Source of the DNA: Clostridia bacterium
Lineage (GTDB): Bacteria; Bacillota; Clostridia; Christensenellales; UBA1242
Direction: 5' to 3'
NCBI GenBank assembly: GCA_017481235.1
Contig: JAFUPL010000012.1
Span: 1 to 39,169 of the forward strand
DNA: 39,169 bases
The notes below the pieces were generated by a model. It saw only the letters and a list, made by a program, of their open reading frames with translations. It ran no database searches and was not told the DNA's origin. The position numbers were made by a program, and so were the translations under genes. This document shows, in pieces, positions 15,286 through 23,568 of the stretch (the first letter of the stretch is position 1; each line of letters opens with the position of its first letter).

Positions 15286-16611
15286 TTAATACTTCAAAAT
15301 TTGAGATTTCAAGTCACTAATAATGGTTTTAGTTTTTTGATTTGTCTTAATTTGCTTGGTAATTTTATCCCTAGCATGTACAACAGTGCTATGATCTCTA
15401 TCAAACATTGTACCAATTGCCTTAAGAGGCATGTCAATCATATCACTAATTAAATACATACATAGTTGACGAGGTTCGGCAATTTCATTATTTCTACGTC
15501 TACCCAACATATCTTCTTTAGATATTTTAAAGAATTGACAAACAGTTTGAATAATTTTTTCAGCATCAAGCGATTCTTTTTCAGGTTCATCTATATCCTT
15601 CAATGCTTCACGAGCATCAATCATGGTTGCGCATGTTTTACTATTTAATTGTGAATAAAACACAACTTTAGAAAGCAGTCCTTCCATTTCACGAATATTA
15701 AGGTCAAGTTTTTGAGCAATAAAGTCGATAACCTCATCGTCAACTAGATAACCTTCTTGACTTGCCTTAGTGCTTAAAATTGCCACACGAGTTTCATAAT
15801 CAGGAGTTTGAAGGTCTTGAATAAGTCCACTACTAAAACGAGAACGCAATCTATCTTCCAACACAGGAATTTCATGAGGTGAGCGGTCAGACGCGATTAT
15901 GATTTGCTTATTGTTTTGATATAATTCATTAAATGTATGGAAAAATTCTTCTTGTATACTCATTTTTTTAGAAATAAATTGGATATCATCAATCATTAAT
16001 ACATCAACATTGCGATACTTTTCTCTAAACAACACATCAGGATTACCAGCACGCAACGCCATAGAGTAATCATTTGTAAATTTTTCACAAGTTGCATACA
16101 ACACATTTAATTCGGGACGATGTTTAGTTAAATAATTTCCAACAGCATGAAGAAGGTGAGTTTTACCCAAACCAACTCCACCATATATAAATAATGGATT
16201 AAATCTTGAACTTGGATTTTCGGCAATGCTTCTCATTGCAGCATGTACAAATTGATTACTCTTGCCAACTACAAAATTTTCAAAAGTATATTTTTGAATA
16301 AATTTAGATTGTTCTTTGTTATCCACAGTTTGTTCAACAATGTGGACAGGTTGAATGTTGTGTAATTCATTTTCCTCAACTATTCTAACTTCAGTATACA
16401 AATTAAACACGCTATGAACCGCGGTTTGTAGTTTTGACAAAATATTTGAACTAGTTGCTTGGTGTTTAACCGAACTATTAGGAGCAACCAACACTAATTC
16501 ATCATTATGAAAACTTACGGGTTTCAGTTTGCTAATCCATAAATCAAAAGTTATAGCAGTAACTTGATTTTGCAAATTACTTAAAACGTTATTCCATTGT
16601 TCTTGCAACAT
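15286..16611 (-). CDS. dnaA: Chromosomal replication initiator protein DnaA
   Basis: 441 residues, normal for Bacillota. This AAA+ ATPase binds DnaA boxes and opens the origin. Domain I starts LQEQWNNVLSNLQNQ. Domain II is a short linker (about 85-105). Domain III begins KYTFENFVVGKSNQFVHAA, with Walker A GGVGLGKTHLLHAVGNYL (about 144-161) and Walker B VLMIDDIQF (about 209-217). Domain IV carries the box-binding helix-turn-helix, with the DRDHSTVVHARDKI signature near residue 403. The ATG has a GAGGTGA site. An exact DnaA box (16319-16327) lies inside the coding sequence. It has its own consensus promoter and a box-containing terminator, so it may be autoregulated at both ends. Confidence 0.98.
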   Translation of the reverse strand: MLQEQWNNVLSNLQNQVTAITFDLWISKLKPVSFHNDELVLVAPNSSVKHQATSSNILSKLQTAVHSVFNLYTEVRIVEENELHNIQPVHIVEQTVDNKEQSKFIQKYTFENFVVGKSNQFVHAAMRSIAENPSSRFNPLFIYGGVGLGKTHLLHAVGNYLTKHRPELNVLYATCEKFTNDYSMALRAGNPDVLFREKYRNVDVLMIDDIQFISKKMSIQEEFFHTFNELYQNNKQIIIASDRSPHEIPVLEDRLRSRFSSGLIQDLQTPDYETRVAILSTKASQEGYLVDDEVIDFIAQKLDLNIREMEGLLSKVVFYSQLNSKTCATMIDAREALKDIDEPEKESLDAEKIIQTVCQFFKISKEDMLGRRRNNEIAEPRQLCMYLISDMIDMPLKAIGTMFDRDHSTVVHARDKITKQIKTNQKTKTIISDLKSQILKY

Positions 16612-16648
16612 AATTCACCTCACATAGTTAAATAAATAAACTATTTAT

Positions 16649-16677
16649 ATTATATAACGAAAAAATTTAAAAGTCAA
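16649..16677 (-). promoter_or_regulatory. Promoter of dnaA
   Basis: On the minus strand TTGACT (16672-16677), 17 bases, TATAAT (16649-16654). A small ATAGTT/AACTAT hairpin (16624-16644) lies in the leader. No DnaA box was seen in this promoter. Confidence 0.75.
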
Positions 16678-16733
16678 TGATAAAATTTAAAGTGTTTAAA
16701 ATTTTTTATATAAAACAATTTTTGCTTCAAAAC

Positions 16734-16771
16734 AAAAAAGTAAGTCATGTTTATTAAAAATTTTGACTTAC
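16734..16771 (-). terminator. recF terminator overlapping the recF stop codon
   Basis: GTAAGTCA (16740-16747) pairs with TGACTTAC (16764-16771), and the minus strand continues with six T's. The 3' arm of the gene forms half of the stem, and the recF stop codon (16754-16756) lies in the loop, so the end of the coding region doubles as the terminator. Confidence 0.7.
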
Positions 16772-17839
16772 TGTTTGACCTTGTTGTATATAAATTTTAT
16801 TGCCACTTAAATTTAAATTAATATCAGCACAAGATATAATGGTTTGATAATTTTTAACAATATCAAGCAAGCGTTCTTGTCTAGTATTATCAAGTTCACT
16901 TAATACATCATCAAGAAGCAATATAGGATATTCCTTAACTTCATCTTTAATAATTTCCATTAACGCAAGTTTTAATGTAAGAGCAACAGTTCGTTGTTGA
17001 CCTTGAGATGCAAAGTATCTACAATCTTGATTATTTATTTTAAAAATAATATCATCACGATGAGGACCAACTAATGTATGTTGCATTTCCAATTCTTTTT
17101 TTAAATTTAAATTAAATTGATTATTTAAATCATCAAAAATAGAAATATTTTCTTTTTCTTCAAAAGAATAAGAAATATCCAACTTTTCACCTAAAATAAT
17201 TGAGTTATATACCAGTTTTGAATATTTTTTTAAATTTTGAATAAATAAAATTCTTTTTTTTATTATTTTTTCAGCGGTTGAAATTAATTGTGGTGTCCAT
17301 ATATTTAATTGTTCAATTTTATTATTATCACTTATGTTTGATTTTAATACGCAATTACGTTGTTTTAATATTTTATCATATCTGATTAAATCAAACATAT
17401 ATTGTTTATCAAACTGACTAATTGATATATCCAAAAAATGTCTTCTATCCTCTGGAGTTTCTTTAACAAGTTTTAATTCATCTGGTGAAAAATATACAAC
17501 ATTTAATTCACCGATTAATTGTGTAAGTTTAACAATAGGAATATTATTTATTTTAATTATTTTTTTATTTTGATTACTTAATATTATTTCAATGTTTTTA
17601 TTTCCACCAATAGTATTAAAATCTAATAATACTTTTGCAAATTCGGAATTAAAATTAATCATTTGTTTTTCTTTTGAAGTTTTTGGACTTTTGCTAATAG
17701 CACACAAATAGATACTTTCTAATAAATTTGTTTTGCCTTGCGCATTTTTACCCAATATAAAATTAACACCATCACTAAAATGAATAATGGAGTTTTCATA
17801 ATTTCTAAAGTTGGTTAATTTAACATTATTAATTTTCAT
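16754..17839 (-). CDS. recF: DNA replication and repair protein RecF
   Basis: 361 residues, typical. An SMC-like ATPase that, with RecO and RecR, loads RecA at gaps. The N terminus reads MKINNVKLTNFRNYENSI. Walker A GKNAQGKTNLLESIYL starts at residue 30. The signature motif ASQGQQRTVALTLKLALMEI and Walker B PILLLDDVLSELD lie near the C terminus. The D-loop arginine follows (DNTRQERLL). It lies upstream of dnaA on the same strand, which reverses the usual dnaA-dnaN-recF order. It has its own promoter and terminator. The start lacks a clear Shine-Dalgarno sequence. Confidence 0.96.
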   Translation of the reverse strand: MKINNVKLTNFRNYENSIIHFSDGVNFILGKNAQGKTNLLESIYLCAISKSPKTSKEKQMINFNSEFAKVLLDFNTIGGNKNIEIILSNQNKKIIKINNIPIVKLTQLIGELNVVYFSPDELKLVKETPEDRRHFLDISISQFDKQYMFDLIRYDKILKQRNCVLKSNISDNNKIEQLNIWTPQLISTAEKIIKKRILFIQNLKKYSKLVYNSIILGEKLDISYSFEEKENISIFDDLNNQFNLNLKKELEMQHTLVGPHRDDIIFKINNQDCRYFASQGQQRTVALTLKLALMEIIKDEVKEYPILLLDDVLSELDNTRQERLLDIVKNYQTIISCADINLNLSGNKIYIQQGQTVSQNF

Positions 17840-17902
17840 ATTATTAAATCTTTAAGTATAAATAAAATTAATATTAAGCATATTAAATATATATTTATCC
17901 TA

Positions 17903-17930
17903 ATTATATCAAAAATAAAAAAATAGTCAA
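17903..17930 (-). promoter_or_regulatory. Promoter of recF
   Basis: On the minus strand TTGACT (17925-17930), a 16-base spacer and TATAAT (17903-17908), about 65 bases before the ATG. Confidence 0.6.
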
Positions 17931-18260
17931 TAAATTTAAATAAAAAACAAATTATTATTTTATTTAAGTAAATATATGTATGATGGGTGTTTTAAAGGTT
18001 TTATAATTAAGATGTATTTAAATAAATTTAAATTATATTATTAACAATTATTTTAAGTTATTAAATTTATTTATAATGCATATATCAAATAAGTTTAAAC
18101 ATAACAAATCTAATATTGGTATTAATATGTGATAAATATAAGTAGTAAGAAAAACTAGAAAGAATATATTATTAATATGTATATATTATATATATAGTAT
18201 ATATATTATATAACGCGCGCACGCGTACGTATATATAATAGGAAGGTTAAAATTAACATA

Positions 18261-18292
18261 AAAATAAGGAGAATGTACTCTCCTTATTTTTT
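18261..18292. terminator. Terminator downstream of degV
   Basis: A perfect 12-base stem, AAAATAAGGAGA (18261-18272) with TCTCCTTATTTT (18279-18290), and a six-base loop. It has T's on both strands and lies 23 bases beyond the degV stop. Confidence 0.85.
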
Positions 18293-18314
18293 GTATTTGA
18301 TAGATAATTATGTA

Positions 18315-19196
18315 TTATATGCAATTTTTGTCCACAACAGTAGCAGTTATTGCTAAAGCGCCAGTGCCGATATGACAAGCGATGGCAAGAGGTAGTGGGT
18401 CCTTAAATAATATAGGATAATTAGCAAATTCATTTTTTACTTCTTTTTCAAATTCATTAATATCGTCCATAGTGGTACTGGTATGAGCAAGTGAAAGAAC
18501 TAATTTTTGATTAGATTTAATATCATTAAAGCGTGTTTCAATATCCTTTTTTATAGCATTAATCATTTTAGATTTTGCTTGTTTAATTGTAAGAACTTTT
18601 GCATACGCGTCAAGTTTGTCGCCTTGAATTTGTAATACTGGTTTAATGCTAAGCAATGAACCTATTGCAGCAGCGGCGGCAGTGATACGACCACCCTTTT
18701 TAAGAAATTTAAGTGTAGGAACCATTATGTATATACTAGAATTTAGTGATGAATTTTCCAAATTTTGTTTAATTTCTAATGCTGATTTACCTTGTTTTGC
18801 AAGTTCAATTGCTTCTAACACTGCTAATTTTAAAGTTACTGATACACGTTTATTGTTAACAACTTGAACTTTGCCATTATATTCTAAACTTAAAAACTCG
18901 GCAGTTTGACAAGATGAACTTAATCCGCTAGACAATGGGATATAAACAATTTCATCATATTCCTTAAGCATTTTATTCCAAAAGTGTTTAACTGTTTCTT
19001 GATTTGGTTGAGAGGTGTTTACACGAGCCGAACTATTTAATTTTTCATAAAATAATTCATGTGTTAAATTTTTATCCTCACTATATTCTTCACCATCAAT
19101 TATAAATGGAATATAAGTCATTTGAATACCTAACCTTTGTACTTCATCGATAGTAAATCCGCTACTGTTGTCAGTTACGATACCAACTTTTGCCAT
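18315..19196 (-). CDS. DegV family protein (fatty-acid-binding, FakB-like), copy 1
   Basis: 293 residues. DegV proteins bind a fatty acid. FakB members present it to the kinase FakA for entry into phospholipids, but no fakA is in the window. Motifs: VGIVTDNSSGFTIDEV at the N terminus (the family's D-S), NTSQPN (the T-S-Q-P loop, about 59-64), IPLSSGLSSSCQTA (about 86-99), the KFLKKGGRITAAAAAIGSLL segment (about 164-183, family L-x-K-G-G-R-I), and HIGTGALAI near the C terminus. AAGGAGA precedes the ATG. Monocistronic. It is transcribed leftwards, against the likely direction of the rightward replication fork. Confidence 0.9.
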   Translation of the reverse strand: MAKVGIVTDNSSGFTIDEVQRLGIQMTYIPFIIDGEEYSEDKNLTHELFYEKLNSSARVNTSQPNQETVKHFWNKMLKEYDEIVYIPLSSGLSSSCQTAEFLSLEYNGKVQVVNNKRVSVTLKLAVLEAIELAKQGKSALEIKQNLENSSLNSSIYIMVPTLKFLKKGGRITAAAAAIGSLLSIKPVLQIQGDKLDAYAKVLTIKQAKSKMINAIKKDIETRFNDIKSNQKLVLSLAHTSTTMDDINEFEKEVKNEFANYPILFKDPLPLAIACHIGTGALAITATVVDKNCI

Positions 19197-19230
19197 ATTT
19201 TTCTCCTTTGATTAATTTAATATATAAATA

Positions 19231-19259
19231 AGCATACATAAAAAATAGACAAGTGTCAA
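19231..19259 (-). promoter_or_regulatory. Promoter of degV copy 1
   Basis: On the minus strand TTGACA (19254-19259), 17 bases, TATGCT (19231-19236). Confidence 0.65.
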
Positions 19260-19393
19260 GTATTTTGAATGATTATATTGCATAATGTTTGTAATATTAG
19301 ATTAAAGGGTTGTTAATGTAATCGAAAATAATTAAAGTTTGTAAACTTAAGGTTAAATTTTTTAAAATTTGCAATTTAAATGGTTAAAAATGT

Positions 19394-19422
19394 TTGGAAA
19401 TTTTTAATTTGTTTGGTATGAT
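19394..19422 (+). promoter_or_regulatory. Promoter of pgsA-recA cluster
   Basis: TTGGAA (19394-19399), 17 bases, TATGAT (19417-19422) with a TGG extended -10 element, 25 bases before the pgsA ATG. Confidence 0.6.
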
Positions 19423-19447
19423 ATAAGTATTAAAAGGAGGGGATTAT

Positions 19448-20029
19448 ATGAATCTACCTAATAAATTAACTATTTTGCGTGTAATTATGATACCTTTGGT
19501 TATGGTGTTTTACATGGTTGACGCTATTCCTTATGGAAAACTTATTGCAATTGGATTGTTTGTGATTGCGGCACTTACCGACTTTTTAGATGGATATATT
19601 GCTAGAAAGTACAATCTTGTTACAGATTTTGGTAAGTTTCTTGACCCAATTGCCGACAAATTGCTTGTAGCAAGTGTGTTATTTATGATTGCAATTGACG
19701 GAACAATACCTAATCCTTGGGGCGTTATAGTTGTTTCTTTAATAATGGGAAGAGAACTTATTATTGATGCTTTTAGACTAATAGCGTGTACAAAAGGCAT
19801 AGTTCTTGCAGCCGATATTATAGGTAAAGCAAAAACTATGGTTCAATGCTGGACAATGCCATTATGTATACTACTTGCGTTCTTCGAGCAATGTACTTCA
19901 GTTGGCGGAGCAGGATTATTGACTTTCCAAGTGGTTTGTTATGTGTTAATTGGATTATCTACAGTATTAACTGTAATTTCCGGGGTAAACTATATTGTAA
20001 AGAATAAACAAGTAATTGCTAGTAAATAA
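19448..20029 (+). CDS. pgsA: CDP-diacylglycerol-glycerol-3-phosphate 3-phosphatidyltransferase
   Basis: 193 residues with several membrane helices. It makes phosphatidylglycerol phosphate from CDP-diacylglycerol and glycerol-3-phosphate at the membrane. The CDP-alcohol phosphotransferase motif is complete: D48-G49, A52-R53, G62, D66 and D70 (DGYIARKYNLVTDFGKF, then LDPIAD). The N terminus NLPNKLTILRVIMIPL is typical. AAAGGAGGGG precedes the ATG. It lies 43 bases before recA, a pgsA-recA pairing common in Bacillota (there often with cinA between). Confidence 0.95.
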   Translation: MNLPNKLTILRVIMIPLVMVFYMVDAIPYGKLIAIGLFVIAALTDFLDGYIARKYNLVTDFGKFLDPIADKLLVASVLFMIAIDGTIPNPWGVIVVSLIMGRELIIDAFRLIACTKGIVLAADIIGKAKTMVQCWTMPLCILLAFFEQCTSVGGAGLLTFQVVCYVLIGLSTVLTVISGVNYIVKNKQVIASK

Positions 20030-20072
20030 TACATATTTGTTTATACTTAAATTTAATAAAAGGAAGTAAAAA

Positions 20073-21059
20073 ATGGATAGAGAAGAAAAACAAAAAGTGC
20101 TAAGTCAAGTAATATTGCAAATTGAAAAGCAATTTGGTAAAGGTTCTATTATTAAGATGGACGACGAAGCACGAAAAGACATTGAAATAATTCCTACTGG
20201 TTGTTTAACACTTGACTACGCTTTAGGTGTTGGTGGACTTCCAAGAGGAAGAATTGTTGAAATTTACGGACCTGAGTCTTCGGGTAAAACTACTGTTGCT
20301 TTGCATGTTGTTGCCGAAGCGCAAAAAATGGGTGGAGTAGCGGCATTTATTGACGCTGAGCATGCACTTGATCCAAGTTATGCTAGTAAATTAGGGGTGG
20401 ATATCAACAATTTGTATGTATCTCAACCCGATACTGGAGAACAAGCGCTTGAAATTACCGAGCAACTAGTTCGTAGTGGTGGTGTTGATATTGTGGTTGT
20501 GGACTCTGTTGCTGCACTTACTCCAAAAGCGGAAATTGATGGTGAAATGGGTGATAGTTTTATTGGACTTCAAGCACGTCTTATGAGTCAAGCATTAAGA
20601 AAACTTACTGCTGGTATTTCAAAAAGTAATACTTTGGTTATATTTATTAACCAATTACGTGAAAAAGTTGGGGTTATGTTTGGTTCGCCTGAAACTACTC
20701 CTGGTGGTAAAGCATTAAAGTTCTATTCAAGCGTTCGTCTTGATGTTAGAAAAACCGAAACACTTAAGAGTGGGCAAGATATGGTGGGTAGTAGAACACG
20801 TGTTAAAGTGGTTAAAAATAAGGTTGCTCCACCATTTAAACAAGCGGAATTTGACATTATGTATGGTGAAGGAATTTCACTATTTGGTTGCTTGCTTGAT
20901 ATGGCAATTGAGTTTAATATTATTGAAAAAAGCGGTTCTTGGTTTAGTTACAATGGCAATAAAATAGGTCAAGGACGTGACAATGTTATAAATTATTTAA
21001 AAAACACACCAGAACTTGCTGATGAAGTTGAAAAATTGATAAGAGAGAAAATGGTATAA
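20073..21059 (+). CDS. recA: Recombinase RecA
   Basis: 328 residues, slightly shorter than many RecA proteins because the acidic C-terminal tail is short. It forms filaments on single-stranded DNA, performs strand exchange, and triggers LexA cleavage. Walker [10 protein letters not shown] lies at residues 66-74. The segment [20 protein letters not shown] (about 141-160), the L1 loop, [19 protein letters not shown] with L2 (about 191-209) and [11 protein letters not shown] (about 244-254) match the family. AAGGAAG precedes the ATG. No LexA (SOS) operator was recognised in the short gap from pgsA. Confidence 0.98.
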   Translation: MDREEKQKVLSQVILQIEKQFGKGSIIKMDDEARKDIEIIPTGCLTLDYALGVGGLPRGRIVEIYGPESSGKTTVALHVVAEAQKMGGVAAFIDAEHALDPSYASKLGVDINNLYVSQPDTGEQALEITEQLVRSGGVDIVVVDSVAALTPKAEIDGEMGDSFIGLQARLMSQALRKLTAGISKSNTLVIFINQLREKVGVMFGSPETTPGGKALKFYSSVRLDVRKTETLKSGQDMVGSRTRVKVVKNKVAPPFKQAEFDIMYGEGISLFGCLLDMAIEFNIIEKSGSWFSYNGNKIGQGRDNVINYLKNTPELADEVEKLIREKMV

Positions 21060-21616
21060 TGAAAATTAGAAAATTGAGTCATGATAACTCTATTGAACTT
21101 TTAAAAACTAAAGGTTATCAAAAAATAGAGGGGAAAAAGTTAAAAGGTGAAAAGCACAAAATTGCATTGTGTTCTTTGTTTTTGACTGAATACAAGGAAA
21201 CTTTAACTAAAGATGACATCAATCAAATACAAGTTCATTATGCTGAAATGTTGGAAGTAGTTCGAACTTTGATGATTTCATCAAAAACTAATATCAAAGA
21301 ATTAGATTTTGAACAAAATCAAGCAATTCAATGGTATAAAAATGCTGTGCCAGAAAAACAAAAGTTGGCAAATGCAAGACTAGACATGTTGCAAAAATTT
21401 TATGAATTATTAAAGATGAAAACGGAGGCGGTAAAAGACCAATTGAAAGACGTGTTAAGTTCATTTAAGCAATTGGTTGAAGCGCATAAAATTTCATTTG
21501 CAAGGGTGGAACAAGTTCGAAGAGAAACATTTAAAAAATTAGGGGGATTTAGTAAAGGGATATATATAGAAAGTGCGTCAAAAATAAAGACCAACACAAC
21601 GTCATATTCAATGTAA
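21059..21616 (+). CDS. Unrecognised helical protein in the position of recX
   Basis: 185 residues, not recognised. Its ATG overlaps the recA stop by one base (TAATG), so translation is coupled to recA. It is followed 16 bases later by recN. It is lysine- and glutamate-rich and mostly helical in appearance, with a probable coiled stretch at about 112-165 (KFYELLKMKTEAVKDQLKDV and after). It has no signal peptide or membrane segment. The slot after recA is usually held by recX, but I see no RecX-type motif; a strongly diverged RecX is possible. Context suggests a link to recombination or repair, by inference only. Confidence 0.75.
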   Translation: MKIRKLSHDNSIELLKTKGYQKIEGKKLKGEKHKIALCSLFLTEYKETLTKDDINQIQVHYAEMLEVVRTLMISSKTNIKELDFEQNQAIQWYKNAVPEKQKLANARLDMLQKFYELLKMKTEAVKDQLKDVLSSFKQLVEAHKISFARVEQVRRETFKKLGGFSKGIYIESASKIKTNTTSYSM

Positions 21617-21632
21617 AACAAAGGACAATATT

Positions 21633-23324
21633 ATGTTAGTAAATTTAAAAATTAAAAATGTAGCATTAATTGATAGTTTGGATATAAAATTTGATGATAA
21701 ATTAAATGTTATTAGTGGTGAAACTGGCTCAGGCAAAAGTATTATGCTTAACGCTATGGGCTTTGTGTTTGGCGACCGTCTTGATAAAACTTTACTTCGT
21801 GAAGGTACCGACGCTATGCGTGTCGATGCCTTTTTTGACAATTTAGATTTGAGCGTGGGAATTTTTATTAAAGAATTAACTGGGATCAATGTTGAAGACG
21901 AACTAGTTATCAGTCGTGAATATTGTGAAAGCGGTAAAACTTCATGTAAAATCAATGGTGAAAGTGTAAATACATCTATTTTAAAAAAGGTTAGCAGTCG
22001 CCTTATAGATATTCATGGTCAACACGAGCATCAATCACTTATGGACAACGAATATCAATTGGAAATATTGGATTTGTATTCTAAAGGTGAAATTGAACCA
22101 TATTTGGATAATTTAAACGCTTTGATAGATGAATTGCAATGTGTTAATGGAGATTTGTATAGTTTAGGTGGAAATTTAGAACAAAAGCAAAATTTAATTG
22201 ACTTATATACTTATCAAATTAATGAAATTGATAATGCGTGCATAAAAGAGGGTGAATACGAAGAAATTTTGCAAGAAATTAAAGAAATGAAATCGTATGA
22301 AAAAATCACTGAAAGATTGCAAGAAAGTTATAAATGTTTAGCGGAAAGTGCGTATTCTACACCAGCAAATGAACTGGTTCAAGAGGCAAGTAAGCAAATA
22401 TCTTCATTGCAAGAATTTAGTGAAAAATATATTGATTTAAGCAATAGGTTGGAAAGCGTTGCTGTTGAACTTGATGATATTTCCAAAACAATAAATGAAT
22501 ATATGTCAAATGGAAATTTTGATGCTGATAAATTGCAACAATTAGATGAGCGTGCGGACTTTATTAAGGATTTGTTTAGAAAATATGGCGGAGATTACGA
22601 TAATCTAATTAAATATTATAATGATATTAGTGTTAAACTTAGCAATTTGATTAATAGCGAAAGTAGGCATAAAGAATTATTGCAAAAACAAGAAGAATTG
22701 TTAAATAAAATTTATGGTATTCAAGATGAAATTACTAAGATTAGAACTAAAAATTCAATAGAATTTGCAAACAAAATTCAAAATGAAATATCGTTATTAG
22801 GCATGCCAAATGCTGAAGTAAAAATCAATTTAACTAAAAGAAGTGAACAATATACTCGAAAGGGTTGCGACTTTGTTGAATTTATGTTTTCGGCAAATAT
22901 TGGGTTTGAATGTAAACCGCTTGCAAAAGTTGCTTCGGGCGGTGAACTTAGCAGGTTTATGTTAGCATATAAAATAGTTGTTGCCGATCTTGATGAAATC
23001 GGTACGCTTATATTTGACGAAATTGATACTGGATTAAGTGGTAAAATGGCGAATGTTGTTGCTGAATGTTTGGCAAAACTTTCAAGATATAAACAAGTAA
23101 TTACAATTTCACATTTACCACAACTTGCAAGTATGGCGGATACTAATTTTAGGGTTGAAAAATATAGCGATAATTCAACTCATACGCGTCTTACCGAAAT
23201 TAAAGATAGAGAATTATATTTTGAAATTGCACGGCTTATGGGTGTTGGTGAAAATGCTCAAGCATTGCAAGTGGCGCAAGAGTCAAAATTAAAATGTAAT
23301 GAATTTAAGAATAGTTTAAAATAA
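21633..23324 (+). CDS. recN: DNA repair protein RecN
   Basis: 563 residues. An SMC-like ATPase that acts early at double-strand breaks. The N-terminal head has Walker A GETGSGKS (29-36). IDIHGQHEHQSLMDNEYQLEILD (about 126-148) is a RecN hallmark. A central coiled coil (about 150-370) is followed by the C-terminal head: ASGGELSRFMLAYKIV (signature, about 433-448), FDEIDTGLSGKMA (Walker B, about 460-472) and ITISHLPQLASMAD. It is last in a recA-linked run of plus-strand genes. In many clostridia spoIVB follows recN, but here spoIVB is 9.4 kb away. Confidence 0.97.
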   Translation: MLVNLKIKNVALIDSLDIKFDDKLNVISGETGSGKSIMLNAMGFVFGDRLDKTLLREGTDAMRVDAFFDNLDLSVGIFIKELTGINVEDELVISREYCESGKTSCKINGESVNTSILKKVSSRLIDIHGQHEHQSLMDNEYQLEILDLYSKGEIEPYLDNLNALIDELQCVNGDLYSLGGNLEQKQNLIDLYTYQINEIDNACIKEGEYEEILQEIKEMKSYEKITERLQESYKCLAESAYSTPANELVQEASKQISSLQEFSEKYIDLSNRLESVAVELDDISKTINEYMSNGNFDADKLQQLDERADFIKDLFRKYGGDYDNLIKYYNDISVKLSNLINSESRHKELLQKQEELLNKIYGIQDEITKIRTKNSIEFANKIQNEISLLGMPNAEVKINLTKRSEQYTRKGCDFVEFMFSANIGFECKPLAKVASGGELSRFMLAYKIVVADLDEIGTLIFDEIDTGLSGKMANVVAECLAKLSRYKQVITISHLPQLASMADTNFRVEKYSDNSTHTRLTEIKDRELYFEIARLMGVGENAQALQVAQESKLKCNEFKNSLK

Positions 23325-23520
23325 TAAATAAATTAAAAATAATAAAAATATATTAAATTAATTTAAAAATAAGTTTAATGCAAATTATGCTACAAACAAG
23401 TTAAAATACAGTATTAAATTATCATACATAATTATTTATAAAATTATATTAAATAATTATTTCTAAATAAAAATATTAATTTATTATTAAATTTTAATTT
23501 AATTAATTTTGTAAAATAAA

Positions 23521-23557
23521 AAATAAAAAGCATTAATATTGCTTTTTATTTTTTTTG
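23521..23557. terminator. Bidirectional terminator between recN and degV copy 2
   Basis: AAATAAAAAGC (23521-23531) pairs with GCTTTTTATTT (23541-23551) around a nine-base loop, with A and T tracts outside. It serves the convergent degV copy 2, 12 bases away, and possibly recN. The recN-degV gap is otherwise featureless A/T. Confidence 0.7.
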
Positions 23558-23568
23558 ATATAAAAATG

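Larger units (their letters stand above)
17840..18314. other. 475-base AT-rich gap upstream of recF with an alternating purine-pyrimidine tract
   Basis: It holds the recF promoter, a nearly pure A/T stretch (about 17935-18210), a run of TA repeats, and a perfect alternating purine-pyrimidine tract of 25 bases (18213-18237) whose first part is CG-rich (ACGCGCGCACGCGTACGT). The terminator of degV follows. I see no exact DnaA box and no convincing ORF. Confidence 0.6.

Noticed and set aside
18121..18160. DnaA boxes in the recF-degV gap, e.g. TTATCCTAA at 17896 or TGTGATAAA at 18128
   Set aside because: Each has two or more mismatches to TTATNCACA, and in A/T-rich sequence such matches are expected by chance.
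18170..18240. CRISPR array or tandem repeat
   Set aside because: The TA repeats have no regular spacer-repeat pattern. They are simple-sequence DNA.
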